Below, one piece after another: positions 18,282-27,275 of a stretch of DNA of 64,000 nucleotides. The position numbers were made by a program, and so were the translations under genes. The DNA comes from Flavobacterium salmonis (GTDB lineage: Bacteria; Bacteroidota; Bacteroidia; Flavobacteriales; Flavobacteriaceae): positions 1-64,000 of the forward strand of contig NZ_CAIJDP010000088.1 in the NCBI RefSeq assembly GCF_903819435.1, in the 5' to 3' direction. The notes under the pieces are model-generated. The model did not search any database and was not told where the DNA came from. It saw nothing but the letters and a program-made list of their open reading frames with translations. Numbering within the stretch: the first letter of the stretch is position 1; each line of letters starts with the position of its first letter.

Positions 18282-18314
18282 CAAAAATAAAATTTTTATT
18301 GAAATTGACGTCAA
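18282..18314 (-). promoter_or_regulatory. Putative promoter of the YfgM-like gene
   Basis: On the minus strand TTG (18314-18312), 22 bases and TATTTTTG (18289-18282) fit the Bacteroidetes consensus. It lies 23 bases upstream of the ATG at 18259. Confidence 0.5.
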
Positions 18315-18500
18315 AAAAATCAATTTTATCACTATTTTAAAAAAAATAATTTCAACAATCATAACTCCTTTTAGTTCAGTTGCAAAATAAATCATTCGAA
18401 AAAGCCTCAAAAGCCTTTTATATCGATAATTTTCGATAATTTGCACCCTCGAATTCTTGGCTTTCCAAAACACCAAAATTCACCTTTAGAGTTCCTTAAA

Positions 18501-19580
18501 ATGCATTTAAACAAAATTTCTCTATTCAATTATAAAAATTTCTCCGAAGTTAGTTTTGATTTCGACCACAAGATCAATTGTTTTGTTGGCAAAAACGGAA
18601 TTGGCAAAACCAATGTACTCGATGCTATTTATCATTTGGCTTACGGAAAAAGCTATTTTAATCCGTTGGCTGTGCAAAACATCAAACATGGAGAAGAGTT
18701 TTTTGTGATTGATGCCGAAATAGAAAAAAATGACAGGACGGAGCAAATTGTCTGCAGTTTAAAAAAAGGGCAAAAAAAGGTTTTAAAAAGAAACGGCAAG
18801 GCTTATGATAAATTTTCGGACCACATTGGATTCATTCCGCTTGTGATTATTTCTCCGGCAGATCGTGATTTAATTGTAGAAGGCAGCGAAACACGACGTA
18901 AATTTATGGATAGTGTGATTTCGCAATTAGATTCTAATTATCTGCATCAGCTTATTCAGTATCAAAAAATAATTGTTCAGCGTAATGCTTTACTGAAATA
19001 TTTTGCACTGAATCATGTTTTTGATAATGACACCTTATCTATATATAATGAACAACTGAATAGTTTTGGACAGTCTATTTTTGAAAAACGAAAAGATTTT
19101 CTGGAACAATTTATACCTATATTTAATACACACCATCAAGCTATAACAGGATCCGAAGAATCAGTTCAATTGGTTTATGAAAGTCATTTGTTTGACAAAG
19201 ATCTCCTGATTCTTTTACAGGAAAATATCAATAAGGATCGTGCGCTGCACTACACAAGTGTTGGTATCCACAAAGATGATTTATCATTTGAAATCGATTC
19301 ACATCCAATAAAAAAATTCGGATCTCAAGGCCAGCAAAAATCATTTTTGATTGCTTTGAAACTGGCACAATTCGAGTTTCTTAAAAAACAAAGCGGCGTA
19401 AAACCATTGTTACTTTTTGATGATATTTTTGATAAATTAGATGAAAGCCGTGTCGCCAAAATAATAGAAATGGTTAACAGCGAAACTTTTGGCCAGCTTT
19501 TTATTTCAGATACACATCCGGAACGTACCGAAAAAATTGTCAAATCGACACATCAGAGTTATAAAATATTTAATTTGTAA
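18501..19580 (+). CDS. recF: DNA replication and repair protein RecF
   Basis: 359 residues when started at the ATG at 18501 (MHLNKISLFNYKNF, the usual RecF N-terminus), rather than 20 codons earlier. The Walker A is GKNGIGKTN (30-38), the ABC-type signature is FGSQGQQKSFLIALKLAQ and the Walker B is LLLFDDIFDKLDESR. RecF binds gapped duplex DNA and with RecO/RecR loads RecA. It is not beside dnaA/dnaN/gyrB here, as is common in Bacteroidetes. It is transcribed divergently from the TPR gene. Confidence 0.95.
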   Translation: MHLNKISLFNYKNFSEVSFDFDHKINCFVGKNGIGKTNVLDAIYHLAYGKSYFNPLAVQNIKHGEEFFVIDAEIEKNDRTEQIVCSLKKGQKKVLKRNGKAYDKFSDHIGFIPLVIISPADRDLIVEGSETRRKFMDSVISQLDSNYLHQLIQYQKIIVQRNALLKYFALNHVFDNDTLSIYNEQLNSFGQSIFEKRKDFLEQFIPIFNTHHQAITGSEESVQLVYESHLFDKDLLILLQENINKDRALHYTSVGIHKDDLSFEIDSHPIKKFGSQGQQKSFLIALKLAQFEFLKKQSGVKPLLLFDDIFDKLDESRVAKIIEMVNSETFGQLFISDTHPERTEKIVKSTHQSYKIFNL

Positions 19581-19631
19581 TTTTATAAAGAATTCAAAAG
19601 TTAAAGAAACAACTGCAATAAAAAATCGATT

Positions 19632-20309
19632 ATGCTTACAAAAGAATCATTGCAATTTTTAGACGATTTAAAAAAGAACAATAACAGAGACTGGTTTCAG
19701 GACAATAAAAAACGGTACGAAGTATTCAAAAAAGATTATCATCAACTGGTAAGTGATTTCCTAGATGTAATGAAACCCCTTGATCCTTCACTGGAATTAT
19801 TAGAAGTCAAGAATTGTACTTTTAGGATTAATCGTGATATTCGATTCTCAAAAGACAAATCACCTTACAAAGCACATTTAGGCGTTTGGATGTCTGCCGG
19901 AGCTAAAGGAGCGAATCGTGCTGGATATTATGTTCATATTGAAAAAGGCGCCAGCTTTATTGCAGGAGGATTTTATTCGCCGGAAGCCGAGGATTTAAAA
20001 AAAGTCCGTAAAGAAATTGCATTTTTTCACGATGATCTGGAAGCTATTTTGGCTGATAAAAATTTCAAAAAAGAATTTGGAAATTTAGATATAAACGAAA
20101 ATAATTCTCTTAAAAGCATGCCTCGTGGTTACGAAAAAGATCATCCGGCAATTGCCTTTTTAAAATTAAAAAGTTTTACTGCTACTCAAAAATATGACAT
20201 TTCTGAAGTCACCAAAAAAGATTTTGTTGGCAAAATGAGTCAGAAACTAATCGCACTAAAACCTTTAAATGAATTCATTAATCGCGCTTTAGAAACAGAG
20301 GAATTTTAA
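19632..20309 (+). CDS. DUF2461 domain-containing protein
   Basis: 225 residues matching DUF2461 (the TIGR02453 type) along its length: an N-terminal LKKNNNRDWFQDNKKRYE, the central INRDIRFSKDKSPYKAHLG, then GYYVHIEKGASFIAGGFYSP. It is soluble, with no signal peptide. Function is unknown. It is followed after 9 bases by a glycosyltransferase gene, so co-transcription is probable. Confidence 0.87.
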   Translation: MLTKESLQFLDDLKKNNNRDWFQDNKKRYEVFKKDYHQLVSDFLDVMKPLDPSLELLEVKNCTFRINRDIRFSKDKSPYKAHLGVWMSAGAKGANRAGYYVHIEKGASFIAGGFYSPEAEDLKKVRKEIAFFHDDLEAILADKNFKKEFGNLDINENNSLKSMPRGYEKDHPAIAFLKLKSFTATQKYDISEVTKKDFVGKMSQKLIALKPLNEFINRALETEEF

Positions 20310-20318
20310 GTTTATCGA

Positions 20319-21377
20319 ATGAAAAAAAGGAAAATACTTTTTCTGGGAGAATCCTATCGTGCCGATGCTATAACATGGATGAAAGGCCTGAAAGAATTTG
20401 GCGATTTCGAAATCAGCACCTGGGAACTTCAAACACCAAACAATTCAAAACTGAATCGGTTCAAACGTCTTTTTGAATATATCTTTTCTCCTGTTTCGAT
20501 TAGAAAAACAATCCGTCAGCAAAAACCAGACATGATTATTGCAGAAAGAACAACCAGTTATGGTTTTCTTGCCGCAATTTCCGGAATGCATCCAATTGCA
20601 ATTGCTCAGCAAGGCCGAACTGATTTATGGCCTGAAACTTCTGTTTTATATCCCTTAAAAAAATTAATTCAAAAATATGCTTTCAAAAAAGCCGATTTAA
20701 TTCACGCCTGGGGACCTGTAATGACTATTTCGATGAGAGAAATTGGCGTGGATATGAATAAAGTCCTGGTTCTTCCAAAAGGAATTGATTTATCTATTTT
20801 TACTCCGTCAACCCATAATCCAAAAAGAATTGAAGCAATTGTAACACGTTCTCTCCAACCAGAATACCGACACGATTCTATTCTAAAAGCTTTTGGAATT
20901 TTAAACCAAAAAGGAATTGATTTTTCATTAACCATCGTTGGCGACGGAACCCGATTGCAGTTTTTGAGAGATCTGGCAAAAGAATTGCAAATCGAAAACA
21001 AAGTAATCTTTACAGGAAGAATTCCGAATACAGAACTCCCTAAATTACTACAGCAATCGAATATTTATATCAGCATGCCCATTACCGAAGGTGTTTCAGC
21101 CTCTTTATTTGAAGCTATGGCCTGTAATTGTTATCCCGTAGTTTCGGATATTCCGGGAAATCAAAGCTGGATTAAACATCGTAAAAACGGACAGTTGATT
21201 GAAATTGATAATATCGAAATGCTGGCCGAAGAACTGATTTGGGCTATTAAAAATATCGAATCCCGAAATATAGCTATTCTTCAAAATAGAAACTTTGTAG
21301 AAGATAATACTAATTATGACATTAATATGAAAGTCATAGCAGACAAGTATCATACCCTATTGAATTTAAATAAATAA
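20319..21377 (+). CDS. Glycosyltransferase family 4 protein
   Basis: 352 residues with GT-B architecture. The N-terminal acceptor domain (about 1-165) begins KKRKILFLGESYRAD. The C-terminal GT4 domain has LTIVGDGTRLQFL, VIFTGRIPNTELP and the nucleotide-sugar-binding ITEGVSASLFEAMACNC (the E-x7-E region). GT4 enzymes are retaining transferases using NDP-sugars, and the acceptor is unknown. With no O-antigen cluster around it, a lone role in lipid or surface glycan modification is possible. Confidence 0.85.
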   Translation: MKKRKILFLGESYRADAITWMKGLKEFGDFEISTWELQTPNNSKLNRFKRLFEYIFSPVSIRKTIRQQKPDMIIAERTTSYGFLAAISGMHPIAIAQQGRTDLWPETSVLYPLKKLIQKYAFKKADLIHAWGPVMTISMREIGVDMNKVLVLPKGIDLSIFTPSTHNPKRIEAIVTRSLQPEYRHDSILKAFGILNQKGIDFSLTIVGDGTRLQFLRDLAKELQIENKVIFTGRIPNTELPKLLQQSNIYISMPITEGVSASLFEAMACNCYPVVSDIPGNQSWIKHRKNGQLIEIDNIEMLAEELIWAIKNIESRNIAILQNRNFVEDNTNYDINMKVIADKYHTLLNLNK

Positions 21378-21694
21378 TTGCAACATTTTTATCGGTTGAA
21401 CGTTAAGTACTATTTTGGCATTTATTACAGAAACAGAATTTAGCTCCAATTAATACACCTCAGATATATTTCGCTAACCTCATAAAAACAGATTCGTATC
21501 GAATAGCTGACTTTTTAATTGCATCAGCATCAACAATCTACACCAATTAACGAGGCGTGAAAAATCTGATAAAATAACCAAAAAGACTGAAAAAAGCAAT
21601 AATATTACACATTAAAACCAACTATAATAAATTACAATCATTACATTTGAAATCAATTATGCCCAAATACGGGATTTACAAAAGCGTTATATTT
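21378..21694. other. Intergenic region before murB
   Basis: A 317-bp spacer with no convincing ORF. A TACATTTG -7 box lies at 21642-21649, 46 bases from the murB ATG at 21695. A small interrupted palindrome ATTCG-TAT-CGAAT sits near 21490. No terminator was seen for the upstream glycosyltransferase. Confidence 0.4.
21642..21649 (+). promoter_or_regulatory. Putative murB -7 box
   Basis: TACATTTG matches TAnnTTTG exactly. No clear TTG lies at the expected distance upstream. Confidence 0.4.
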
Positions 21695-22708
21695 ATGGAA
21701 ATCCAATCCAATTTTTCTTTAAAAAACTACAATACTTTTGGCATAGAAGCCAAAGCTAAACAATTTGTTGCCGTACATTCAGTTGATGAATTGAAAACTA
21801 TTTTGAAGGAAAATAAAAACGAGAAAAAATTCATCTTAGGCGGAGGAAGCAACATGCTTTTAACGCAAGACATTGACGCTTTGGTGATTCATATTGATTT
21901 GAAAGGTAAAAAAATGATCAAAGAAGATGATGATTTCGTTTGGGTCGAAAGTCAGGCCGGAGAAACATGGCACGATTTCGTACTTTATACAATAGACAAT
22001 AATTTTGGAGGACTGGAAAACATGTCCCTGATTCCTGGAAATGTTGGAACAACACCTGTTCAGAATATTGGTGCATACGGAACCGAAATAAAAGACACCT
22101 TTGTTTCCTGCGAGGCAATAAACATTGAATCTCAGGAAATGAAAACCTTCACAAATACCGAATGTAATTTTGGATATCGTGAAAGTATTTTTAAAAACGA
22201 AGTAAAAGATCAATACATTATTACATCGGTAATTTACAAATTGACAAAACGCAATCATAAAATCAATACCTCATATGGCGATATTACTATAGAATTGACC
22301 AAGAACAGCATTACTGTTCCGACCTTAAAAGATGTCAGTAACGCCGTTATCGCTATCAGAAAAAGTAAGTTACCTGATCCTAAAGAATTAGGAAACAGCG
22401 GGAGTTTTTTTAAAAATCCAATTTTATTAAAATCTCATTTCGAAAAAATTCATAAAAAGTTCCCTGAAATGAAATACTATGAAGTTTCTGAAACCGAAGT
22501 AAAAGTTCCGGCGGGATGGTTAATCGAACAGGCAGGTTTTAAAGGAAAACGCTTTGGCGATGCCGGAGTTCATAAAAATCAGGCTTTGGTTTTGGTAAAT
22601 TACGGAAATGCAACCGGGCAGGAAATTCTGGCGGTTTCTAGAGATGTTCAAAAAACAGTTTTTGAAATTTTTGGCATTCAAATCGAAGCGGAAGTAAATG
22701 TTATTTAA
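21695..22708 (+). CDS. murB: UDP-N-acetylenolpyruvoylglucosamine reductase
   Basis: About 337 residues from the ATG at 21695. I preferred this to the TTG at 21647 because MEIQSNFSLKNYNTFGIEAKA is the standard MurB beginning. FAD-binding blocks are ILGGGSNMLLT, LSLIPGN-type NMSLIPGNVGTTPVQNIGAYG and YRESIFK. The substrate-side GNSGSFFKNP contains the catalytic Ser. MurB reduces the enolpyruvyl group to make UDP-MurNAc. Length and late motifs (GWLIEQAGFKGKRFGDAGVH) fit type I MurB. Confidence 0.96.
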   Translation: MEIQSNFSLKNYNTFGIEAKAKQFVAVHSVDELKTILKENKNEKKFILGGGSNMLLTQDIDALVIHIDLKGKKMIKEDDDFVWVESQAGETWHDFVLYTIDNNFGGLENMSLIPGNVGTTPVQNIGAYGTEIKDTFVSCEAINIESQEMKTFTNTECNFGYRESIFKNEVKDQYIITSVIYKLTKRNHKINTSYGDITIELTKNSITVPTLKDVSNAVIAIRKSKLPDPKELGNSGSFFKNPILLKSHFEKIHKKFPEMKYYEVSETEVKVPAGWLIEQAGFKGKRFGDAGVHKNQALVLVNYGNATGQEILAVSRDVQKTVFEIFGIQIEAEVNVI

Positions 22709-22738
22709 ACTAGATTTTTTTACCTATTTAACTCCTAA

Positions 22739-23236
22739 ATGAAAAAACTAAATATTAGAGTAATTTTATTTCAGTTGATCGGAATAATTTTCTTAATTCA
22801 TGGCATGCTGCAATTAAGGTTTTATACTGTTGCAGAAAAATTCATTTGTGCTACAAATCATTTTCAGGATCAAAAATCGGAATGCTGGAATAGATTATTT
22901 CCAACTACTGAAGATATTTCCAGTTTTTGGCCTAGTATTTATATCTGGATATTCTTAGGCTTATCAGCTGGAGTCATTCTAATTTCTTTTTTGAATTGGA
23001 AGTATAAATTTTCATCTCTAAATACAATTTTAGTCTCAATAGTAATGTACATTATTATAAGACTTAAATTCTTCAGAAAAGGAGTATTCTCGAGACTATT
23101 CGATTTTTTTGCTTCATCAATTACTGATGATTTTGCCTTACGATTTATCATTGGAGGAATTACTTTTACTGCCTTTGGAATTATCGTTTTATGGCTAAGT
23201 GTTAATCCAAAATTGTTTAATTTTAGAAAAACTTAG
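22739..23236 (+). CDS. Small integral membrane protein, unknown family
   Basis: 165 residues with four predicted membrane helices (about 7-24, 66-85, 95-112 and 135-156). A non-membrane loop after the first helix has two cysteines (IC and ECW, about residues 37 and 50). I recognise no family. It follows murB by 30 bases in the same direction, so it may be read through from murB. The hydrophobic pattern and start position make a real gene likely. Confidence 0.6.
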   Translation: MKKLNIRVILFQLIGIIFLIHGMLQLRFYTVAEKFICATNHFQDQKSECWNRLFPTTEDISSFWPSIYIWIFLGLSAGVILISFLNWKYKFSSLNTILVSIVMYIIIRLKFFRKGVFSRLFDFFASSITDDFALRFIIGGITFTAFGIIVLWLSVNPKLFNFRKT

Positions 23237-23318
23237 TTTCAAGCCTTTTTTCAATCAAAGCATATGTGAACGATTTATAAGTTTTAGCAAGACAAAAAAA
23301 CACTTAAAACATTCCTAA

Positions 23319-23933
23319 ATGTATACACCTGACTTATATAAAAATGAAGATCCGGAATCGATCAGAACTTTTTTAAAAGAAAACAGTTTTGGAATTTTAA
23401 TCAATCAGACAAATGGCAAATTATGCGCAACCCATATTCCGATTGAACTTGAAGTGAATGCTGACGGAAAAGAAATCCTTCAGGGACATATTTCAAAACT
23501 GAATCAGCAGGCTGAAGGTTTTACTGAAAATGATCAGGTTTTAGCAGTATTTACCGGCCCACATTCGTATATTTCTTCTTCGTGGTATGATCATGAGAAT
23601 GTGCCTACATGGAATTACATAGCCGTACATGTTTACGGACGAATTAAAATTGTAGACGAAGCTGCTTCAATAGAACAACTTAAAAAATTAGTTGATAAAT
23701 ATGAAGCCAACTCAGAAAACCCTGTTATTGTAGAAAACTTATCTGCAAAAACAATGCGCGAAGCTAAAGGTATTTTTGGTTTTGAGATAGAAATTGATGA
23801 AATTCAGGCCACTAAAAAACTATCACAAAATCGTGATGACCAAAATTATAAAAATATAATTTCAGAGTTAAAAAAGACCGAAAACCCTCAGGCTATTGCC
23901 GTTGCAAAAGAAATGTCGAAATGCAGAAAGTAA
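23319..23933 (+). CDS. PaiB-like FMN-binding protein
   Basis: 204 residues resembling the PaiB family (FMN-binding negative transcriptional regulator) throughout. It has the N-terminal MYTPDLYKNEDPESI, ATHIPIELE, the conserved GPHSYISSSWYDHENVPTWNY (FMN-site region) and VHVYGRIKIV. It adopts a split-barrel flavin-reductase-like fold. In Bacillus, PaiB affects sporulation and protease genes, but in Bacteroidetes a flavin-linked or haem-linked redox role is equally plausible. No partner PaiA acetyltransferase is adjacent. Confidence 0.85.
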   Translation: MYTPDLYKNEDPESIRTFLKENSFGILINQTNGKLCATHIPIELEVNADGKEILQGHISKLNQQAEGFTENDQVLAVFTGPHSYISSSWYDHENVPTWNYIAVHVYGRIKIVDEAASIEQLKKLVDKYEANSENPVIVENLSAKTMREAKGIFGFEIEIDEIQATKKLSQNRDDQNYKNIISELKKTENPQAIAVAKEMSKCRK

Positions 23934-23947
23934 ATCGGTTTTAATCA

Positions 23948-23977
23948 TTGAAAATTAGGAATTCATAAGTACATTTG
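23948..23977 (+). promoter_or_regulatory. Promoter of the glycosyltransferase-sigma factor pair
   Basis: TTG (23948-23950), 19 bases and TACATTTG (23970-23977) give a full match to the Bacteroidetes housekeeping promoter, 38 bases before the ATG at 24016. Confidence 0.65.
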
Positions 23978-24015
23978 CACTCGCAAGATTCAAAAATTAA
24001 AAGACATTAAAACAG

Positions 24016-25122
24016 ATGCTTATACTTTTACTTTACTTCTTTATTGCTGTTGTATTCATACAAATTTTTTATTACTTAGGGATTTTTGGAAAGTTCGCTT
24101 TTGGAAAACCTCAAACCATTACACCAAAAAAACTTCCGGTTTCTGTAATTGTCTGTGCAAAAAACGAAGAAGAAAATGTAAAAAAATACATTCCATTATT
24201 GGCGGAGCAAAATTACCCTGATTTTGAAATTGTTTTAATTGACGATGCATCTAGTGATGAAACGTTAGAAGTTTTTGAGGAATTTGAAAAACAATATTCA
24301 AACATTCGATTAGTAAAAGTAAAAAACAACGAAGCTTTTTGGGGGAATAAAAAATACGCTTTAACTTTAGGCATCAAAGCCTCTTCAAAAGATTATTTAC
24401 TATTTACTGATGCAGATTGCTATCCAGTCTCAAAAGAATGGATTACTGCCATGACTTCACAATTTACCATGAATAAAACTATTGTATTAGGATATGGAGG
24501 TTATGAAAAAACGGAACGTTCTTTATTAAATAAAATTATCCGTTTTGAAACAGTTCTTACAGCATTACAATATTTTTCATGGGCAAAAACAGGCCTTCCT
24601 TACATGGGAGTCGGGAGAAATCTGGCTTACAAAAAAGAAGAGTTTTTTAATGTAAACGGTTTTATTGAACACATTCAGGTTCGTTCAGGCGATGATGATT
24701 TATTTGTAAACCAGGCGGCAAACAAAGCAAACACTACAATTGCATATACAGCTGAAAGTTTTACTTATTCAAAACCAAAAGAAACCTACAAAGAGTGGTT
24801 TACACAAAAAAGAAGACACGTTGCTACTGCAAATTATTATAAATTTTTCGACAAAATTCAATTAGGTCTTTTTTACAGCTCACAATTATTATTCTTTTTA
24901 TTAGTTATACTTTTACTAGCTTTTCAATTTCAATGGATCATAGTCCTGGCATTATTAGCAACCCGCTATACGATTGTATGGATTGTATTCGGATTTTCTG
25001 CAGGAAAATTAAAAGAAAATGATCTTAAAGTTTGGTTTCCTATTATTGAAATCGTGCTTGTAATTATTCAAATTAATATATTTATAACTAATATTTTTTC
25101 AAAACCAGCAAATTGGAAATAA
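24016..25122 (+). CDS. Membrane glycosyltransferase family 2 protein
   Basis: 368 residues. There is one N-terminal membrane helix (1-20) and a GT-A domain with VSVIVCAKNEEENV (42-55), LIDDASSDET (74-83), the metal-binding DADCYP and the acceptor-side GDDDLFVNQA. KRRHVATANYY is reminiscent of the QxxRW box of processive GT2 enzymes. Two or three C-terminal helices follow. It probably makes or modifies an envelope glycan or glycolipid. Its last 10 bases overlap the TTG start of the sigma factor gene. Confidence 0.87.
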   Translation: MLILLLYFFIAVVFIQIFYYLGIFGKFAFGKPQTITPKKLPVSVIVCAKNEEENVKKYIPLLAEQNYPDFEIVLIDDASSDETLEVFEEFEKQYSNIRLVKVKNNEAFWGNKKYALTLGIKASSKDYLLFTDADCYPVSKEWITAMTSQFTMNKTIVLGYGGYEKTERSLLNKIIRFETVLTALQYFSWAKTGLPYMGVGRNLAYKKEEFFNVNGFIEHIQVRSGDDDLFVNQAANKANTTIAYTAESFTYSKPKETYKEWFTQKRRHVATANYYKFFDKIQLGLFYSSQLLFFLLVILLLAFQFQWIIVLALLATRYTIVWIVFGFSAGKLKENDLKVWFPIIEIVLVIIQINIFITNIFSKPANWK

Positions 25123-25664
25123 ATTCTAAAATAGAAAAAGCAAAAGAAGGCGATCAAATCGCCTTTACTTTTTTATTAGATTTTTACTGGAATGAAGTGT
25201 ACGGATTTATGTTGAAACGTACCGAAAATGAGACTACAGCTGAAGATATTACTATTGAAACTTTCTCAAAAGCTTTCGATAAGATTGCAACTTACAACCC
25301 GGATTTTCAATTCAACACCTGGTTAATCAGTATTGCAAAAAACGTTTACATTGATTTACTGCGTAAAAAGAAAACGAATCTTTTTATAGAAATCACAGAC
25401 AATGAAGATCAACAGGCCTACAATATTGCCGACCCTACTCCCTCTGCAGAAGATGCACTGATTAAAGAGCAAAATTTATCCCGCTTGCTTTTATGCATCA
25501 AAGAATTAAAACCACATTATCAGGAAGTCATTCAGTTGCGTTATTTTCAGGAAATGACTTATCAGGAAATTGCACTCAAAATTAATGAGCCTTTAAGCAA
25601 TGTAAAAGTAAAATTACTTCGTGCTAAAAAATTATTAGCAGAAATTATCGAACGAAATAGATAA
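25113..25664 (+). CDS. ECF-type RNA polymerase sigma factor
   Basis: 183 residues with a TTG start inside the end of the glycosyltransferase gene. Region 2 runs over about 10-75 (AEDITIETFSKAFDKIATY, then WLISIAKNVYIDLLRKKK). Region 4 runs over about 122-178 (LKPHYQEVIQLRYFQEMTYQEIA, then NVKVKLLRAKKLL). No anti-sigma gene is adjacent, so its control is unknown. It may be a general envelope-stress or growth-linked sigma factor. The tight overlap implies coupled translation. Confidence 0.9.
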   Translation: MEINSKIEKAKEGDQIAFTFLLDFYWNEVYGFMLKRTENETTAEDITIETFSKAFDKIATYNPDFQFNTWLISIAKNVYIDLLRKKKTNLFIEITDNEDQQAYNIADPTPSAEDALIKEQNLSRLLLCIKELKPHYQEVIQLRYFQEMTYQEIALKINEPLSNVKVKLLRAKKLLAEIIERNR

Positions 25665-25681
25665 TTTACTATCTTTAATCA

Positions 25682-25710
25682 AAGAATAAGATATCAGCAT
25701 ATTTATTCTT
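25682..25710. repeat. Intergenic hairpin after the sigma factor gene
   Basis: AAGAATAA (25682-25689) and TTATTCTT (25703-25710) form a perfect 8-bp stem with a 13-base loop, 17 bases past the sigma stop. It is followed by A-runs rather than T-runs on the plus strand, so it is a weak terminator at best. Confidence 0.35.
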
Positions 25711-25822
25711 AAAAAACCAAACATTTCACACACAAAAAGTTCTTTGTTTTCGTTATTAGTTAAACTATAAACCTTGTCATGCTTATGATTTAATGTTACT
25801 TAACCTTTTAAATCTAATTACT

Positions 25823-26665
25823 ATGTCTAAATTAAGCCTTTACGAAACCAAATGGACTGATCTTGTTTTCGAAAACAAAAACAAAGAGTACGGCGCGTAC
25901 CAATTACGTCAGGAGAATACCAAAACAACAATTACCGCACTATTTATGGCGTTGCTATTGATAGCTGCACTAGGAAGTTTGTCTATGTTGGTTGGTAAAC
26001 TTACAAAATCATCTGCTATAATCGAAAATCTTCCTCCTATAGACGAAGTAATTAGAACAGTTGATTTAGATCAGATAATAAAACCTAAAACGGAAGAAGC
26101 CGTTGCCCCACCAGCACAGCAACAACAAGCTGTTACCCAAGTAACACAATCCAGTCAATTAGTAAACCCTGTTGTCGCTGTAACTCAGGATGCTATACAA
26201 AACATTGCAACAAACAAAGACAATGCTCCAGTAATAGATAATACTTCTACCGGAACTGGAACTGCTGTCAATGTATTGCCAACAACAGGCGGTAATGGAA
26301 CGGGAGGAGAAGCAACTAAAACAACAGGCGACGGAAATACGGTTGTAAGCACAGCCATATTAGACAAAATGCCGGAATTCCCGGGTGGAATGGCTAAGTT
26401 CTACACTTATGTTGGAAACAACTTTAACAAACCTGAACTGGACGCTGAAAGAACATTGCGAGTATATGTTTCTTTTGTTATCGAAAAAGACGGCTCAATG
26501 ACTGATATTACAGTAAAAAACGATCCTGGTTACGGATTAGGAAAAGAAGCTATACGTGTTCTAAAATCATTAAGAACAAAATGGACTCCGGGAATATTAG
26601 AAGGAAAACCGGTGCGAACCGCTTATAATCTTCCGATAATAATAAAAACGGAAATGGAACAATAA
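25823..26665 (+). CDS. Energy transducer TonB
   Basis: 280 residues from the ATG at 25823 (MSKLSLYETKWTDLVFENKN, a common flavobacterial TonB start). The motif NKEYGAYQLR precedes one membrane helix (about 34-56). A Pro/Gln/Thr-rich periplasmic linker leads to the TonB C-terminal domain (about 180-278, with PEFPGGMAKFYTYVG and VYVSFVIEKDGSMTDI). TonB transmits proton-motive energy from ExbBD to outer-membrane receptors such as those at 50138 and 57852. ExbBD are not in the window. Confidence 0.9.
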   Translation: MSKLSLYETKWTDLVFENKNKEYGAYQLRQENTKTTITALFMALLLIAALGSLSMLVGKLTKSSAIIENLPPIDEVIRTVDLDQIIKPKTEEAVAPPAQQQQAVTQVTQSSQLVNPVVAVTQDAIQNIATNKDNAPVIDNTSTGTGTAVNVLPTTGGNGTGGEATKTTGDGNTVVSTAILDKMPEFPGGMAKFYTYVGNNFNKPELDAERTLRVYVSFVIEKDGSMTDITVKNDPGYGLGKEAIRVLKSLRTKWTPGILEGKPVRTAYNLPIIIKTEMEQ

Positions 26666-26671
26666 CAACAC

Positions 26672-26704
26672 AAAAAGCAGAATTTAGGTTCTGCTTTTTT
26701 TTTA
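26672..26704 (+). terminator. Rho-independent terminator of the tonB gene
   Basis: AAAAAGCAGAA (26672-26682) pairs with TTCTGCTTTTT (26689-26699) around a 6-base loop, followed by further Ts. Confidence 0.92.
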
Positions 26705-26841
26705 TTAAATTTTGACCCTAATAAGAAAATTACAATTAAACTTCATTTCCTAATCCCTGAAAAACTCATTCCTATATTTTAACTACTTTTACAACTATTA
26801 AAAAAACATATTAGTTGTATAACATTAAAAAACTAAAAAAA

Positions 26842-27222
26842 ATGGGAATATTTTCAGCAATTCTTGGCAACGCCGGTTCAGTAAGCCAGGAAGATTTAAT
26901 TAAAAAATACGGACAGCTTTTAACCGATAACGAAGAAATCGAAATGGGTTTTAAATTAATCCGGGACACTTTTGTCTTCACTAATAAAAGATTAATTTTA
27001 GTTGATGTACAAGGAATTACAGGAAGCAAGACCGAATACAAGTCAATTTCATACAAAAGTATTACACGATTCAGCGTAGAAACTGCCGGAACGTTCGAAC
27101 TTGATGCCGAATTAAAAATCTGGGTTTCAAGCGAATTACAACCGAGTATTATAAAACAATTTAATAAATCAGTAAATGTTTATGATGTGCAAAAAGTATT
27201 GGCACATCATGTTTTAGGATAA
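26842..27222 (+). CDS. PH domain-containing protein (bPH/DUF1696 type)
   Basis: About 126 residues from the ATG at 26842 (MGIFSAILGNAGSVSQEDL). The block RDTFVFTNKRLILVDVQGITG followed by YKSIPY-like YKSISYKSITRFSVETAG is the signature of the bacterial PH-like YozO/DUF1696 family, which forms oligomeric rings. It is soluble. Function is unknown, and a link to membrane stress has been proposed for the family. It is monocistronic and ends at a clear terminator. Confidence 0.88.
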   Translation: MGIFSAILGNAGSVSQEDLIKKYGQLLTDNEEIEMGFKLIRDTFVFTNKRLILVDVQGITGSKTEYKSISYKSITRFSVETAGTFELDAELKIWVSSELQPSIIKQFNKSVNVYDVQKVLAHHVLG

Positions 27223-27228
27223 AACAAC

Positions 27229-27265
27229 AAACCCGACAATATTAAACTTGTCGGGTTTTCTGTTT
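27229..27265. terminator. Bidirectional terminator between PH gene and M48 protease
   Basis: An 11-bp stem AAACCCGACAA (27229-27239) with TTGTCGGGTTT (27248-27258) and T-rich sequence after it. It serves the plus-strand PH gene and possibly the convergent protease gene. Confidence 0.9.
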
Positions 27266-27275
27266 TTCAGACTTC

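Noticed and set aside
18260..18500. Replication origin beside recF
   Set aside because: No dnaA, dnaN or gyrB gene and no DnaA-box cluster is visible; recF is isolated here.
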